Below, piece after piece: positions 27,194 through 35,040 of a stretch of DNA of 64,000 nucleotides (the first letter of the stretch is position 1; each line of letters begins with the position of its first letter). Origin of the DNA: an uncultured Clostridia bacterium (GTDB lineage Bacteria > Bacillota > Clostridia > Oscillospirales > Acutalibacteraceae); the NCBI GenBank assembly GCA_904397895.1, contig CAJFOZ010000016.1, positions 1 to 64,000 of the forward strand. The letters run 5' to 3'. Under the pieces are notes generated by a model. That model worked only from the letters and a program-made list of their open reading frames with translations, searched no databases and had not been told where the DNA came from. The translations under genes were made by a program, and so were the position numbers.

Positions 27194-27216
27194 GACAAGG
27201 AAATCTGGAAAAATCA

Positions 27217-27264
27217 AAAGAACACCATTGTGGAATTGAGTTTTCACAGTGGTGTTCTTTTTTT
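27217..27264 (+). terminator. terminator closing the pur/yccF transcript
   Basis: AAAAGAACACCATTGTG (27217-27233) pairs with CACAGTGGTGTTCTTTT (27245-27261), a 17-bp stem with one wobble pair, followed by T residues. Confidence 0.92.
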
Positions 27265-27286
27265 GGTTGCAGGGAGGATGACTTTG

Positions 27287-27315
27287 TCATATTGGGCAAG
27301 GATGTCCCATATCTA
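27287..27315 (+). promoter_or_regulatory. sigma-E-type promoter of spoIIIA operon
   Basis: TCATATT (27287-27293), 14-bp spacer, CATATCTA (27308-27315) resembles the mother-cell sigma-E consensus KMATATT-N14-CATACAHT: the -35 is near perfect and the -10 keeps CATA. The spoIIIA operon is sigma-E dependent in Bacillus and Clostridium. Confidence 0.65.
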
Positions 27316-27337
27316 TGTTAGCAAAGGAGGGACAAGT

Positions 27338-28375
27338 ATGGACAAGATCACATTGGCAACCCGATATGACGACGCCGTCAGCCGGCTAGGAGAGAAGTGG
27401 AGCACATGGCTCAAACGTGTCCCGGAGGACGTCAAAGCAAGGACACAGGAGGTGCATCTACACACAGGCAGCCCCGTGGTTCTGACAGGGGCTGGGAATC
27501 TCTCTTTTGTCACCGACAAGGGGGACGTAACAAGCGTCTACCGGGACGGCCTTCCAACCGCCACTCTGGAAACCATGGAAAAGGCTATGGCGTCCCTTTG
27601 CGATTATTCCATCCACAGCTTTCAAGGGGACATTCAAAACGGATTTATCACCGTCCGAGGAGGGCATCGGGCCGGCATCTGTGGCACCGCTGTTGTGGAA
27701 AAAGGCAAGGTCTCCAGCATCCGGGATATCTCCTCCATCAATCTGCGCATCGCTCGGCAGCACTTTGGAGCCGCCGACTCCATCCTCCACTCCGCCTTTG
27801 CCAAAGGGGTCAAAGGCCTGCTTCTAGCCGGACCTCCGGGATGCGGCAAAACCACTATCCTTCGGGACTTGGCCCGGCAACTGTCCTCCGGCGCCGCCGG
27901 ATGCTATTATCGTGTGGCACTGGTGGACGAACGCGGGGAATTGGGAGGGGTATACCGCGGACAGGCTCAAAACAACCTAGGGCCCTGCTGCGATTGCTTG
28001 GATGGGTATCCCAAAGCGCAGGGCATCCTGCAAGCCCTGCGCAGTCTGGCGCCACAGGTCATTGTATGCGACGAGGTTGGGGACGATGCGGATATCGACG
28101 CCATAAAAGCCGGCGTCAACGGCGGCGCTAAGATGATCGTCTCCATCCACGCAGGCAGTTTATCGGAGCTGATGGATCGTCCCCAGTGCCGTGCTTTGTT
28201 AAACACCAATGCCTTTGATTATGTAGCCGTCATGGAAGGCAGGGATCATCCTGGGCGCATCCAGTCCATAACAGAGGCAGGTGATTTGCTTGAAGATCAT
28301 CGGGCTGTTGTGTTTGATTGTGACGGGGACCTTAGTGGGCCTGATGAAATCGGCGGAATTTGGGGGCCGTGTTAA
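27338..28375 (+). CDS. spoIIIAA: stage III sporulation protein AA (secretion ATPase)
   Basis: A 345-aa ATPase of the mother cell that powers the SpoIIIA-SpoIIQ channel feeding the engulfed forespore. Walker A GPPGCGKTT (165-173), VALVDERGELGGVYRGQ and Walker B VIVCDEVGDDADIDA are intact. AAAGGAGGGACAAGT precedes ATG 27338; the frame open to 27230 overlaps a terminator and promoter and is not used. The C-terminus runs 86 nt into spoIIIAB, making it longer than the 307-aa Bacillus protein. Confidence 0.95.
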   Translation: MDKITLATRYDDAVSRLGEKWSTWLKRVPEDVKARTQEVHLHTGSPVVLTGAGNLSFVTDKGDVTSVYRDGLPTATLETMEKAMASLCDYSIHSFQGDIQNGFITVRGGHRAGICGTAVVEKGKVSSIRDISSINLRIARQHFGAADSILHSAFAKGVKGLLLAGPPGCGKTTILRDLARQLSSGAAGCYYRVALVDERGELGGVYRGQAQNNLGPCCDCLDGYPKAQGILQALRSLAPQVIVCDEVGDDADIDAIKAGVNGGAKMIVSIHAGSLSELMDRPQCRALLNTNAFDYVAVMEGRDHPGRIQSITEAGDLLEDHRAVVFDCDGDLSGPDEIGGIWGPC

Positions 28376-28799
28376 GCAGTTGGAGGCCATCCTATCCATG
28401 ATCCAAGATATGGCCACCCAAATCCGGTACCGCGCTCTGCCTCTGTCCGATTTAATCGGGCATATGGCGGAACAAAAGGAACTGGAATGCCTTCCTTTTC
28501 TAAAACAATGCGCCAAGCGGTGCGAAGAGGGGATCCCCTTTCCCAAAGCGTGGGAACAGAGTGTGGAACAGCAAGGGAAACGGCCCTATCTCAAGGAAAA
28601 GGATCTCAGCATTCTTTACGCCTTCGGCAACGGGCTGGGCACCACCGATGTAGAGGGGCAACTGGCAAACTGCCGTCTTCACAGCAAACTGGTGGAAGAA
28701 TCGCTTCAGCATGCCCGGGCCGAGCGAGACGGGATGGGAAGACTCTACTCCACTTTAGGGATATTAGCCGGCATCGGTGCCGCTATCGTTTTGGCATAA
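28290..28799 (+). CDS. spoIIIAB: stage III sporulation protein AB
   Basis: A 169-aa protein related to type II secretion GspF-like proteins, with an N-terminal membrane helix (KIIGLLCLIVTGTLVGL), a helical cytoplasmic domain and a C-terminal helix (LYSTLGILAGIGAAIVLA). It should sit in the mother-cell membrane of the SpoIIIA complex. TTG 28290 is preferred over GTG 28281 because AGGTGAT (28279-28285) is just upstream and the family starts near LKIIG. Its first 86 nt overlap spoIIIAA in another frame. Confidence 0.9.
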   Translation: MKIIGLLCLIVTGTLVGLMKSAEFGGRVKQLEAILSMIQDMATQIRYRALPLSDLIGHMAEQKELECLPFLKQCAKRCEEGIPFPKAWEQSVEQQGKRPYLKEKDLSILYAFGNGLGTTDVEGQLANCRLHSKLVEESLQHARAERDGMGRLYSTLGILAGIGAAIVLA

Positions 28800-28862
28800 C
28801 TGGATCAGCAAAAAAGAGGCATCCGCTCAGCTGTGCGCCTGCCGACGTGGGAGGAATGAAAA

Positions 28863-29057
28863 ATGGATGTGGATTTAATTTTTAAAATAGCGGCCATTGG
28901 CATTATCGTGGCGGTCCTCAACCAGGTATTAATACGGTCCGGCCGGGAGGAACAAGCCATGTTAACCACGTTGGCAGGGTTGATTGTGGTGCTTACCATC
29001 ATCATTCAGGAGATCAGCGATTTGTTCCATGTGGTCAAATCGGTGTTTGGATTATGA
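28863..29057 (+). CDS. spoIIIAC: stage III sporulation protein AC
   Basis: A 64-aa, two-helix membrane protein: DLIFKIAAIGIIVAVLNQVL and a second hydrophobic segment LAGLIVVLTIIIQEISDLF. Size and sequence pattern match SpoIIIAC exactly. It overlaps spoIIIAD by ATGA. It is part of the forespore feeding-channel complex in the mother-cell membrane. Confidence 0.95.
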   Translation: MDVDLIFKIAAIGIIVAVLNQVLIRSGREEQAMLTTLAGLIVVLTIIIQEISDLFHVVKSVFGL

Positions 29058-29443
29058 ACATCGCAGCCATTGCGGGCATCGGCATCGTGGCTGCCGCCAT
29101 CGCTGTGCTCATCAAGAAGCAGAATCCCGAATACTCCATGATGATCAGCATTGGAGCCGGCGTCATCCTGCTCATCCTGATTCTCTCCCAAGTGACGCCG
29201 GCCATCCGTCAGATGAGCGATCTTGTATCGTCGGCCGGCATGCCGGCCGAGTATGCAGGCATCTTGTTTAAGTCCCTGGGCGTGTGTTTCCTGACCCAGC
29301 TTGCCTGCGACAGCTGCCGGGACGTAGGGGAGACGGCATTGGCCTCCAAAATCGAATTGGCCGGGAAGGTGGCCATTTTGATCTTTGCCCTGCCCATGTT
29401 CCAGAAGGTGGCCGACATGGCCATCTCCCTCATCCGGGGATAG
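29054..29443 (+). CDS. spoIIIAD: stage III sporulation protein AD
   Basis: A 129-aa membrane protein with about four hydrophobic segments, starting MNIAAIAGIGIVAAAIAVLIKKQNPEY and containing LFKSLGVCFLTQLACDSCRDVGETALASKIE, strongly conserved in SpoIIIAD. Translation is coupled to spoIIIAC through ATGA. It resembles SpoIIIAC in its first half, as expected for the family. Confidence 0.95.
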   Translation: MNIAAIAGIGIVAAAIAVLIKKQNPEYSMMISIGAGVILLILILSQVTPAIRQMSDLVSSAGMPAEYAGILFKSLGVCFLTQLACDSCRDVGETALASKIELAGKVAILIFALPMFQKVADMAISLIRG

Positions 29444-29459
29444 GGGAGGAAGTGAAACG

Positions 29460-30629
29460 GTGAAAAAGGCTTTTGTATTGATTCTCTTTTTCCTCTTAAC
29501 GATGCTGTTTCCCCTTACAGTGGGAGCCACAGATGCTGCATCAAATACGTCGGACAGCGGTACCGTATCAGAGTATGACTTTGAAGACCAGCTCAAAGCC
29601 AGCGGCGCCGATGAGCTCACCGATGAACTCCCCCAAGAGACAAAGGAACTGCTTCGCAAACTAGGGATCGATTCCATCGGGCCGGATAGCCTCTTAGGGC
29701 TTACCACCGACAATGTGTCCTCCACCCTTGTGGATACCGTCAAAGAGAGCTCCAAAGGGCCTCTCAAATCCGCCGCAGCCGTGGGGGGAATCATCTTGCT
29801 GTGCGCCCTGCTGGAAGGATTCAAAGTCTCCTTTGGGGAACGTCCTCTCGCCGGAGTTTTTGGTGGAGTGGCGGCATTGTCGGTGGGAGTTGCCATTGTT
29901 TTGCCGGTACTGGAAGTCATTCAAACGGCAGGGGAGGCGGTGAGAGCTAGTTCGGCATTTATGCTGTCCTTCATCCCGGTATTTGCCGGCATCACCACCG
30001 CGGCGGGACAACCGGTCACCGCTTCTCTGTACCAAGGCCTTTTATTTGGCGTAGCACAGGTGGTCTCCTCCGCGGCCAACACCATTATTGTTCCGCTTTT
30101 ATCCCTCTTTTTGGCTTTTAGCCTAGTGGCCGCCGTGGTCCCCAACCTCAATCTCAGCGCCACGGCAAACACTATCCAAAAGGTTGCGTCCTGGGTGCTT
30201 GGATTGGTGATGACCGTCTTTGTAGGCATCCTCTCCATCCAAGGGGTGGTGGGCAACGCCTCCGACGGCGTGGCCATCAAGGCGGCCAAATTCTTCAGTG
30301 GTAATTTTATCCCCGTGGTGGGCAGCGCGTTGGGCGACGCCCTTGGGGCGGTGCAGGGATGTGTGGGACTGCTGAAAAGCACAGTGGGAAGTTTTGGGAT
30401 TCTAGCGGTGATTGTTATTTTTGTCCCGCCCCTTCTTCAATCCCTCATCTGGCAATTGATTCTCAACGTCGGGGCGGCTTTTGCCGATCTCTTCGACTTA
30501 AAACAGATTTCAGCCATGTTGCGATCCACTTCCAAAGTGTTAAATCTTCTCATTGCCGTCATGCTGTGCTGCTCTTTGCTGCTTATCATCTCCACCACCA
30601 TACTGCTGACACTGGGGGTGAGCGTATAA
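29460..30629 (+). CDS. spoIIIAE: stage III sporulation protein AE
   Basis: A 389-aa polytopic protein with a signal sequence (KKAFVLILFFLLTMLFPLTVGA), an acidic external stretch and about seven membrane helices from residue 100 on. It is a proposed polytopic core component of the SpoIIIA channel. GTG 29460 is chosen since GGGGAGGAAG lies just upstream and it restores a signal peptide; the longer frame overlaps spoIIIAD. Its TAA shares a base with the spoIIIAF ATG (TAATG). Confidence 0.94.
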   Translation: MKKAFVLILFFLLTMLFPLTVGATDAASNTSDSGTVSEYDFEDQLKASGADELTDELPQETKELLRKLGIDSIGPDSLLGLTTDNVSSTLVDTVKESSKGPLKSAAAVGGIILLCALLEGFKVSFGERPLAGVFGGVAALSVGVAIVLPVLEVIQTAGEAVRASSAFMLSFIPVFAGITTAAGQPVTASLYQGLLFGVAQVVSSAANTIIVPLLSLFLAFSLVAAVVPNLNLSATANTIQKVASWVLGLVMTVFVGILSIQGVVGNASDGVAIKAAKFFSGNFIPVVGSALGDALGAVQGCVGLLKSTVGSFGILAVIVIFVPPLLQSLIWQLILNVGAAFADLFDLKQISAMLRSTSKVLNLLIAVMLCCSLLLIISTTILLTLGVSV

Positions 30630-31123
30630 TGGATTGGATCGGTGGATGGGCTACCGCCATCTGCATGGGTGCTTTGGCGGCGGCACTGGCACAAATGCTG
30701 GCCCCGTCCGGCGCTCTGCAAAAGATTTTTAAAGTAGCGGTAGCCGCCTTTTTTCTCTGCTGCTTCCTCTCTCCGTTTTTTGACACCGACTCATTGCCTA
30801 CGTTATCGTTGCCAAAGCAGCCCGTCAGTGTAGAGGAAAGCGCCCAGAATCTCAAGGAGGAGATGCACCGCCAGCTTCAAAACCAAGTGGAGGTACGTCT
30901 CAAGCAGCTCAGTATGGATGCCCTTCAAAAAATTGGTATTACCCCGGAAAAAATTCTCATTCATATGGATACCGGAGCAGACGGCAGCATATCCATTAAA
31001 CAGATTGACGTTGTCCTCAAGGATGAAGACCGGAAACAAAAGGGCAGCGTCCGGTCGGCGATACAAGAAGCGCTGGGATTTACGCCAAGCGTTTTAAGCG
31101 TATCGGAGGTGAAAGCATCATGA
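30629..31123 (+). CDS. spoIIIAF: stage III sporulation protein AF
   Basis: A 164-aa protein with two N-terminal membrane helices (GGWATAICMGALAAALAQML and KVAVAAFFLCCFLSPFF) and a C-terminal YscJ/FliF-like ring-building domain with ITPEKILIHMDTGADGSISIKQIDVVL. The ATG at 30629 overlaps the spoIIIAE stop. Ring-fold homology with SpoIIIAG and SpoIIIAH is established for the family. Confidence 0.92.
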   Translation: MDWIGGWATAICMGALAAALAQMLAPSGALQKIFKVAVAAFFLCCFLSPFFDTDSLPTLSLPKQPVSVEESAQNLKEEMHRQLQNQVEVRLKQLSMDALQKIGITPEKILIHMDTGADGSISIKQIDVVLKDEDRKQKGSVRSAIQEALGFTPSVLSVSEVKAS

Positions 31124-31707
31124 AGGGAAACACCATGGAGACCATACAAGGGGTCTTTCACAAGTATGTAAGCGGCGAGAAGGGGAAAAAGATCATCCTG
31201 ATTGCCGGAATTGCCGGGATGGTCCTGATCTTATTATCCTCGTTCTGGCCCAAAAGCGAGGCAACCAAGTCAAAGCAAGAGACTACGGCCGCCGCCATGA
31301 CCACGTCGGAATACACAGACCTTCTCCAGCAAAGGCTTGCCTCCATCGTCAACAGCATCGACGGGGTGGGCAAATCGGAAATCATGGTCACGCTGGAGAC
31401 CGGCGTTCAGAATATTTACGCAAACCAGGAGCAGAAAAACACGGACAAATCGCAGGATATGACGGGGGAGAACACCACAAGGATCCAAGAGCGGCAGGAT
31501 GTAGAACAAAACGTCATCCTAGTGGACGATCCGGAAGGAGGGGAAAAGGCGCTGATCAAAACGCAATTGGAGCCACAGATCAAAGGAGTAGTGGTTGTGT
31601 GCCAGGGCGGGGACGATCCGGTGGTACAAAAACGCATCTCACAGGCCGTAACCACTGCTCTTGACATCTCATCCAAGCGGGTGTGTGTAACAAAACTATC
31701 TAATTAA
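31120..31707 (+). CDS. spoIIIAG: stage III sporulation protein AG
   Basis: A 195-aa single-pass protein: short cytoplasmic start, membrane helix IILIAGIAGMVLILLSSFW (about 23-41), then an intermembrane region. The ring-building motif appears as LASIVNSIDGVGKSEIMVTLETG and VVVVCQGGDDPVVQKRISQAVTTAL. SpoIIIAG forms a large ring in the space between mother cell and forespore. It overlaps spoIIIAF by ATGA. Confidence 0.93.
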   Translation: MKGNTMETIQGVFHKYVSGEKGKKIILIAGIAGMVLILLSSFWPKSEATKSKQETTAAAMTTSEYTDLLQQRLASIVNSIDGVGKSEIMVTLETGVQNIYANQEQKNTDKSQDMTGENTTRIQERQDVEQNVILVDDPEGGEKALIKTQLEPQIKGVVVVCQGGDDPVVQKRISQAVTTALDISSKRVCVTKLSN

Positions 31708-31731
31708 CAAAGTGATAAGGGGAGATTTCTG

Positions 31732-32349
31732 ATGAAAACAATGTTTGGAAAACGTCAAGTTTTGATTGCAACGCTGGTTGTCGCGTTAGGGCTTGCCATT
31801 TACCTCAACTTCCAGTTCAATAAAGCCGGCGAAGACTTCACCGCCACCGGCGCTTTAAGCAGTTCTTCCTCGGAAAGCCACAATTATGGCGACGCCGCTT
31901 ACGTCAATGCCTCGGAAGCGTCCAGCGGCGACGTATCCGCCCCGGAGGGGGACGCCAGCGCAGCAGAAGGAAGCGACGCTTCCGCCGCCCCGACCCAGGG
32001 AAGCGCCTACTTTGTGGAAGCCCGGCTCAATCGGGAACAGTCCAGGGAAGAGGCGGTGGATGTGTTAAAGGACGTCTTAGCCGACGCCCAAGCCGATGAT
32101 TCGGCCAAGACCGAAGCGTTGGCAGCCTCAGCCAAGATTGCTCAAAACGTCAAGGACGAGGGCGAGATTGAAAATCTCATCAAGGCCAAAGGCTTCACGG
32201 AATGTATGGTCTACATCGAGGACGACAAAGCCAATGTCATTGTCCAATCGGACGGACTACTGCCCAGCGAAGTGGCCCAGATCAAGGATGTCATCACCTC
32301 CAACGCACAGGTATCAGCCGATAATATCACCATCGTACCGGTACAATAA
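31732..32349 (+). CDS. spoIIIAH: stage III sporulation protein AH
   Basis: A 205-aa single-pass protein with membrane helix QVLIATLVVALGLAIYLNFQF (9-29), a Ser/Ala/Asp-rich linker and a C-terminal YscJ-like domain (about 105-205) with FTECMVYIEDDKANVIVQSDG. SpoIIIAH pairs with forespore SpoIIQ to bridge the two membranes. AGGGGAG precedes the ATG. It completes the operon and is followed by a terminator. Confidence 0.94.
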   Translation: MKTMFGKRQVLIATLVVALGLAIYLNFQFNKAGEDFTATGALSSSSSESHNYGDAAYVNASEASSGDVSAPEGDASAAEGSDASAAPTQGSAYFVEARLNREQSREEAVDVLKDVLADAQADDSAKTEALAASAKIAQNVKDEGEIENLIKAKGFTECMVYIEDDKANVIVQSDGLLPSEVAQIKDVITSNAQVSADNITIVPVQ

Positions 32350-32356
32350 TCCCCAA

Positions 32357-32401
32357 AAAAGGCGGCGACTTTGGACAACTGATTCAAAGGCGCCGCTTTT
32401 T
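32357..32401 (+). terminator. terminator of spoIIIA operon
   Basis: Stem AAAAG(G)CGGCG (32357-32367) with CGCCGCTTTT (32391-32400) with one bulged G and inner CTTTG/CAAAG pairing, running into T. Confidence 0.82.
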
Positions 32402-32685
32402 GTGAGATAATGGATCTTTCCCTTTTGCGAGATGATATAAGAAATAGGAAAAATCGAGTTTATGCAGGGGATATTGATTATTATACAAATTTCGCAGAGA
32501 AAGGTGGTTGTGTAGCAGGAAGTTTGTGGTATAATAAATGGTGTTGTATACTCTCTATTTGTGCGTCTGTCTAGAAAATGGGCGGATGATGTTACATCCC
32601 AAATGGTTTTAAATCACGGTGGTTCATTAGCTATCGTGACACAGCAAAACCAATCTTGTGTGCAGCGATAAGGAGGAGATTTCTT
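32402..32685 (+). promoter_or_regulatory. promoter and long leader of yqhY-nusB operon
   Basis: TTGTGT (32508-32513), 16-bp spacer, TATAAT (32530-32535) is the likely promoter, leaving a leader of about 145 nt. It contains a small hairpin GGATG/CATCC (32583-32598) but no riboswitch core that I recognise. The bases 32402-32507 hold nothing identifiable. Confidence 0.6.
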
Positions 32686-33060
32686 TTGGAGCGTCGTCCG
32701 ATTTATCCACAAGCAGAAGCAGCCAATAGCGGGTCGTGTATCATCTCGGAACGCGTCTTGGCTTCCATTGCCAGCACAGCGGCCAGTGAGGTGGAGGGTG
32801 TGGCGTCTTTAGCCAAACGCACCCATATCAAAGGCATTTTCTCCAAGCAGAAAGTGGCGAGGTCGGTTGTGGTCACAAGCGATGAAAACGATTTGATTCT
32901 CGACCTATATGTCAATCTTAAAATGGGATGTCATATTCCGACGGTAGCCAGTACCGTCCAGAAAAATGTGAAAGAAGCCATCCAGAGTATGACGGGGCGC
33001 GTGGTCACCAAAGTGAATGTCCATGTAGCTAATGTGGCGCTGGAGCCCCAAGAGGCTTAA
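32686..33060 (+). CDS. yqhY: Asp23/Gls24-family envelope stress protein, YqhY-like
   Basis: A 124-aa Asp23/DUF322 protein: ISERVLASIASTAASEVEGVASL, then DLYVNLKMGCHIPTVASTVQKNVKEAIQSMTG and VNVHVANVALEP. In Bacillus YqhY lies beside accBC and affects acetyl-CoA carboxylase activity. Here accBC is absent but nusB follows as usual. TTG 32686 follows AAGGAGGAGA by about 6 nt and gives a family-length protein. Position between spoIIIAH and nusB is the conserved Firmicutes order. Confidence 0.9.
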   Translation: MERRPIYPQAEAANSGSCIISERVLASIASTAASEVEGVASLAKRTHIKGIFSKQKVARSVVVTSDENDLILDLYVNLKMGCHIPTVASTVQKNVKEAIQSMTGRVVTKVNVHVANVALEPQEA

Positions 33061-33075
33061 ACAAAGATATCATAA

Positions 33076-33106
33076 GCAACCCTCCACTTGCGTGGTGGAG
33101 GGTTGC
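33076..33106 (+). promoter_or_regulatory. intercistronic hairpin yqhY-nusB
   Basis: A perfect 12-bp stem, GCAACCCTCCAC (33076-33087) with GTGGAGGGTTGC (33095-33106), 7-nt loop, not followed by a T run. It may be a processing or stability element rather than a full terminator. Confidence 0.65.
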
Positions 33107-33137
33107 CTATTCAAAAGGACTTTGAGGAGCTGGGACG

Positions 33138-33560
33138 ATGATGACAAGAAGACAAGCCCGTGAACAGGCTTTTATTTTACTGTTTGAAAAGAGCTTTCGC
33201 CCCCAGGAGGAAGGCATTACCGACATTATAGACGAAGCCACCGAAGCGCGGCATATTGAAGTAGCCCCTTATGCCGTCACGGTAGCGGAAGGCGCATGCA
33301 GCCATATGGAGGAAATCGATAAGATGATCGAGCAGTACTCCATGAAGTGGGACAAAAAACGCCTCTCCCGGGTGGTGCTAGCTTTGTTGCGCCTTAGCTG
33401 CTATGAAATGCTTTATGTGGACGACGTGCCGGACGGTGTTTCCATCAACGAGGCGGTAGAACTGGCCAAGCAGTACGGAGGGGAAGAGGACGCCTCTTTC
33501 CTCAACGGCATCTTGGGCAGCGTGTCCCGCCGGGACAAGGATCCTCAACCGGCGGAATAA
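33138..33560 (+). CDS. nusB: transcription antitermination factor NusB
   Basis: A 140-aa all-helical RNA-binding protein that joins NusE (S10) on boxA of rRNA operons to prevent early termination. It begins TRRQAREQAFILLFE and has the conserved C-terminal run SRVVLALLRLSCYEMLY, VPDGVSINEAVELAKQYG and FLNGILGSV. GAGGAG is about 8 nt before the ATG pair at 33138/33141. xseA follows after 33 nt. folD, between nusB and xseA in Bacillus, is missing. Confidence 0.95.
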   Translation: MMTRRQAREQAFILLFEKSFRPQEEGITDIIDEATEARHIEVAPYAVTVAEGACSHMEEIDKMIEQYSMKWDKKRLSRVVLALLRLSCYEMLYVDDVPDGVSINEAVELAKQYGGEEDASFLNGILGSVSRRDKDPQPAE

Positions 33561-33593
33561 TCGGCAGGATATCTTATCCTAGCGGGAGGTTTT

Positions 33594-34817
33594 ATGAGCA
33601 GCCTTGTGCTTACCGTTACCCAGGTAAATACTTATGTAAAATCCATCTTGGAGGGGGACCCTCATCTTCAGTCGGTTTATTTGACGGGAGAGATCTCTAA
33701 TTTTGTCAACCATTACCGTTCGGGCCACTGTTATCTTTCCCTTAAGGACGATCGATCGGCCATTAAGGCGGTTATGTTTAAGAATGTAGCGTCCCGGCTC
33801 CGGTTTGTGCCGGAGAACGGGATGAAGGTTCTGGTGCAAGGACGAATTTCCCTTTACGAACGGGACGGCCAGTACCAGCTTTACATCGACGATATGCAGC
33901 CGGCCGGCGTAGGGGCTTTGCAGATGGCTTTGGAGCAGCTGAAAAAGAAGCTCCATGCCCAAGGGCTCTTTGACCAAGGTAGGAAAAAACCTCTCCCCCC
34001 CATGCCGATGAGAATAGGGGTGGTGACGTCTCCTACCGGCGCCGCAGTGCAGGACATTAAAAATATTTTGGGCCGCCGGTTTCCTTTGGCGGAAGTGGTG
34101 CTTTGCCCGGTATTGGTGCAGGGAGAGGAAGCCCCTTCCCAAATCGCAGCGGCGCTTGACCTTATCAATAAAAAACACGCCGCTGATGTGATCATCGTGG
34201 GCCGGGGCGGCGGCTCGATGGAGGATCTTTGGGCATTTAATAGCGAGCAGGTGGTACAAGCCGTCGCCAGGTCGGAGATCCCTGTGATCTCCGCTGTCGG
34301 CCATGAAACCGATTATACGTTATGTGACCTCGCCGCTGATCTGAGGGCCCCTACCCCATCGGCAGCGGCAGAATTAGCCGTTCCTCAGGCGACGGATCTT
34401 TTGGCGGAACTTCATTCAGCCCGTGCTGTTATGATCCAAAGCCTCCTTATATCCATAAAACAAGCACAGCATCGCCTGGAACAGGTAAAAAATTCCCGTC
34501 CGTTTCATAATCCGGAAGACATCTTGCTGGAAAAACGAATGCAGTTAGACCAAGTCACCGACGATTTGATGGCCGCCTATCGTCATCAATTGTTTGATCC
34601 CAGAAAAAAATTGGCTGAAACGGCGGCAAAGTTGGACGCATTAAGCCCTTTAAAGGTGCTGGCCAGGGGATACGCCATCCCTCAATTTGGGGATCAATCC
34701 ATTCGATCGGTGAAGGAAGTCGCTTTGGGAGACCACATCCGGCTTCAACTGTCGGATGGACAGATCGGTTGTACGGTGACGGAAAAACTTCCAGGGGGAG
34801 CGAAAGCAAATGAGTGA
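33594..34817 (+). CDS. xseA: exodeoxyribonuclease VII large subunit
   Basis: A 407-aa subunit with an N-terminal OB fold (LTVTQVNTYVKSILEGDPHL, SLKDDRSAIKAVMF) and a catalytic centre containing GVVTSPTGAAVQDI, IIVGRGGGSMEDLWAFN and ISAVGHETDYTLCDLAADLRAPTPSAAAEL. The enzyme degrades single-stranded DNA. GGGAGG precedes the ATG by about 6 nt. The last 8 nt overlap xseB, giving coupled production of the two subunits. Confidence 0.96.
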   Translation: MSSLVLTVTQVNTYVKSILEGDPHLQSVYLTGEISNFVNHYRSGHCYLSLKDDRSAIKAVMFKNVASRLRFVPENGMKVLVQGRISLYERDGQYQLYIDDMQPAGVGALQMALEQLKKKLHAQGLFDQGRKKPLPPMPMRIGVVTSPTGAAVQDIKNILGRRFPLAEVVLCPVLVQGEEAPSQIAAALDLINKKHAADVIIVGRGGGSMEDLWAFNSEQVVQAVARSEIPVISAVGHETDYTLCDLAADLRAPTPSAAAELAVPQATDLLAELHSARAVMIQSLLISIKQAQHRLEQVKNSRPFHNPEDILLEKRMQLDQVTDDLMAAYRHQLFDPRKKLAETAAKLDALSPLKVLARGYAIPQFGDQSIRSVKEVALGDHIRLQLSDGQIGCTVTEKLPGGAKANE

Positions 34818-35040
34818 AAAAAAGATGACGTTTGAAACATCTATGGTTCAATTAGAAGAGATTGTCGCGCAGCTGGAATCGGGCGATTTACCGGTAGAAC
34901 AGTCCATCCAGCGCTTTGAAGAAGGGCTAAAGCTCTTAAGTTATTGCAGTGAAGTGCTTCAAAAGGCGGAGCAAAAGGTCACAGTGCTGACCAAGCAATC
35001 GGACAAGTCCCTATCCTCATCGGAAAAGGAGGACGTATGA
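34810..35040 (+). CDS. xseB: exodeoxyribonuclease VII small subunit
   Basis: A 76-aa helical protein with the family core MTFETSMVQLEEIVAQLESGDLPVEQSIQRFEEGLKL, followed by a short helix. It packs onto XseA to form active ExoVII. It overlaps xseA by 8 nt and ispA by 4 nt. Length is normal for XseB. Confidence 0.95.
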   Translation: MSEKKMTFETSMVQLEEIVAQLESGDLPVEQSIQRFEEGLKLLSYCSEVLQKAEQKVTVLTKQSDKSLSSSEKEDV

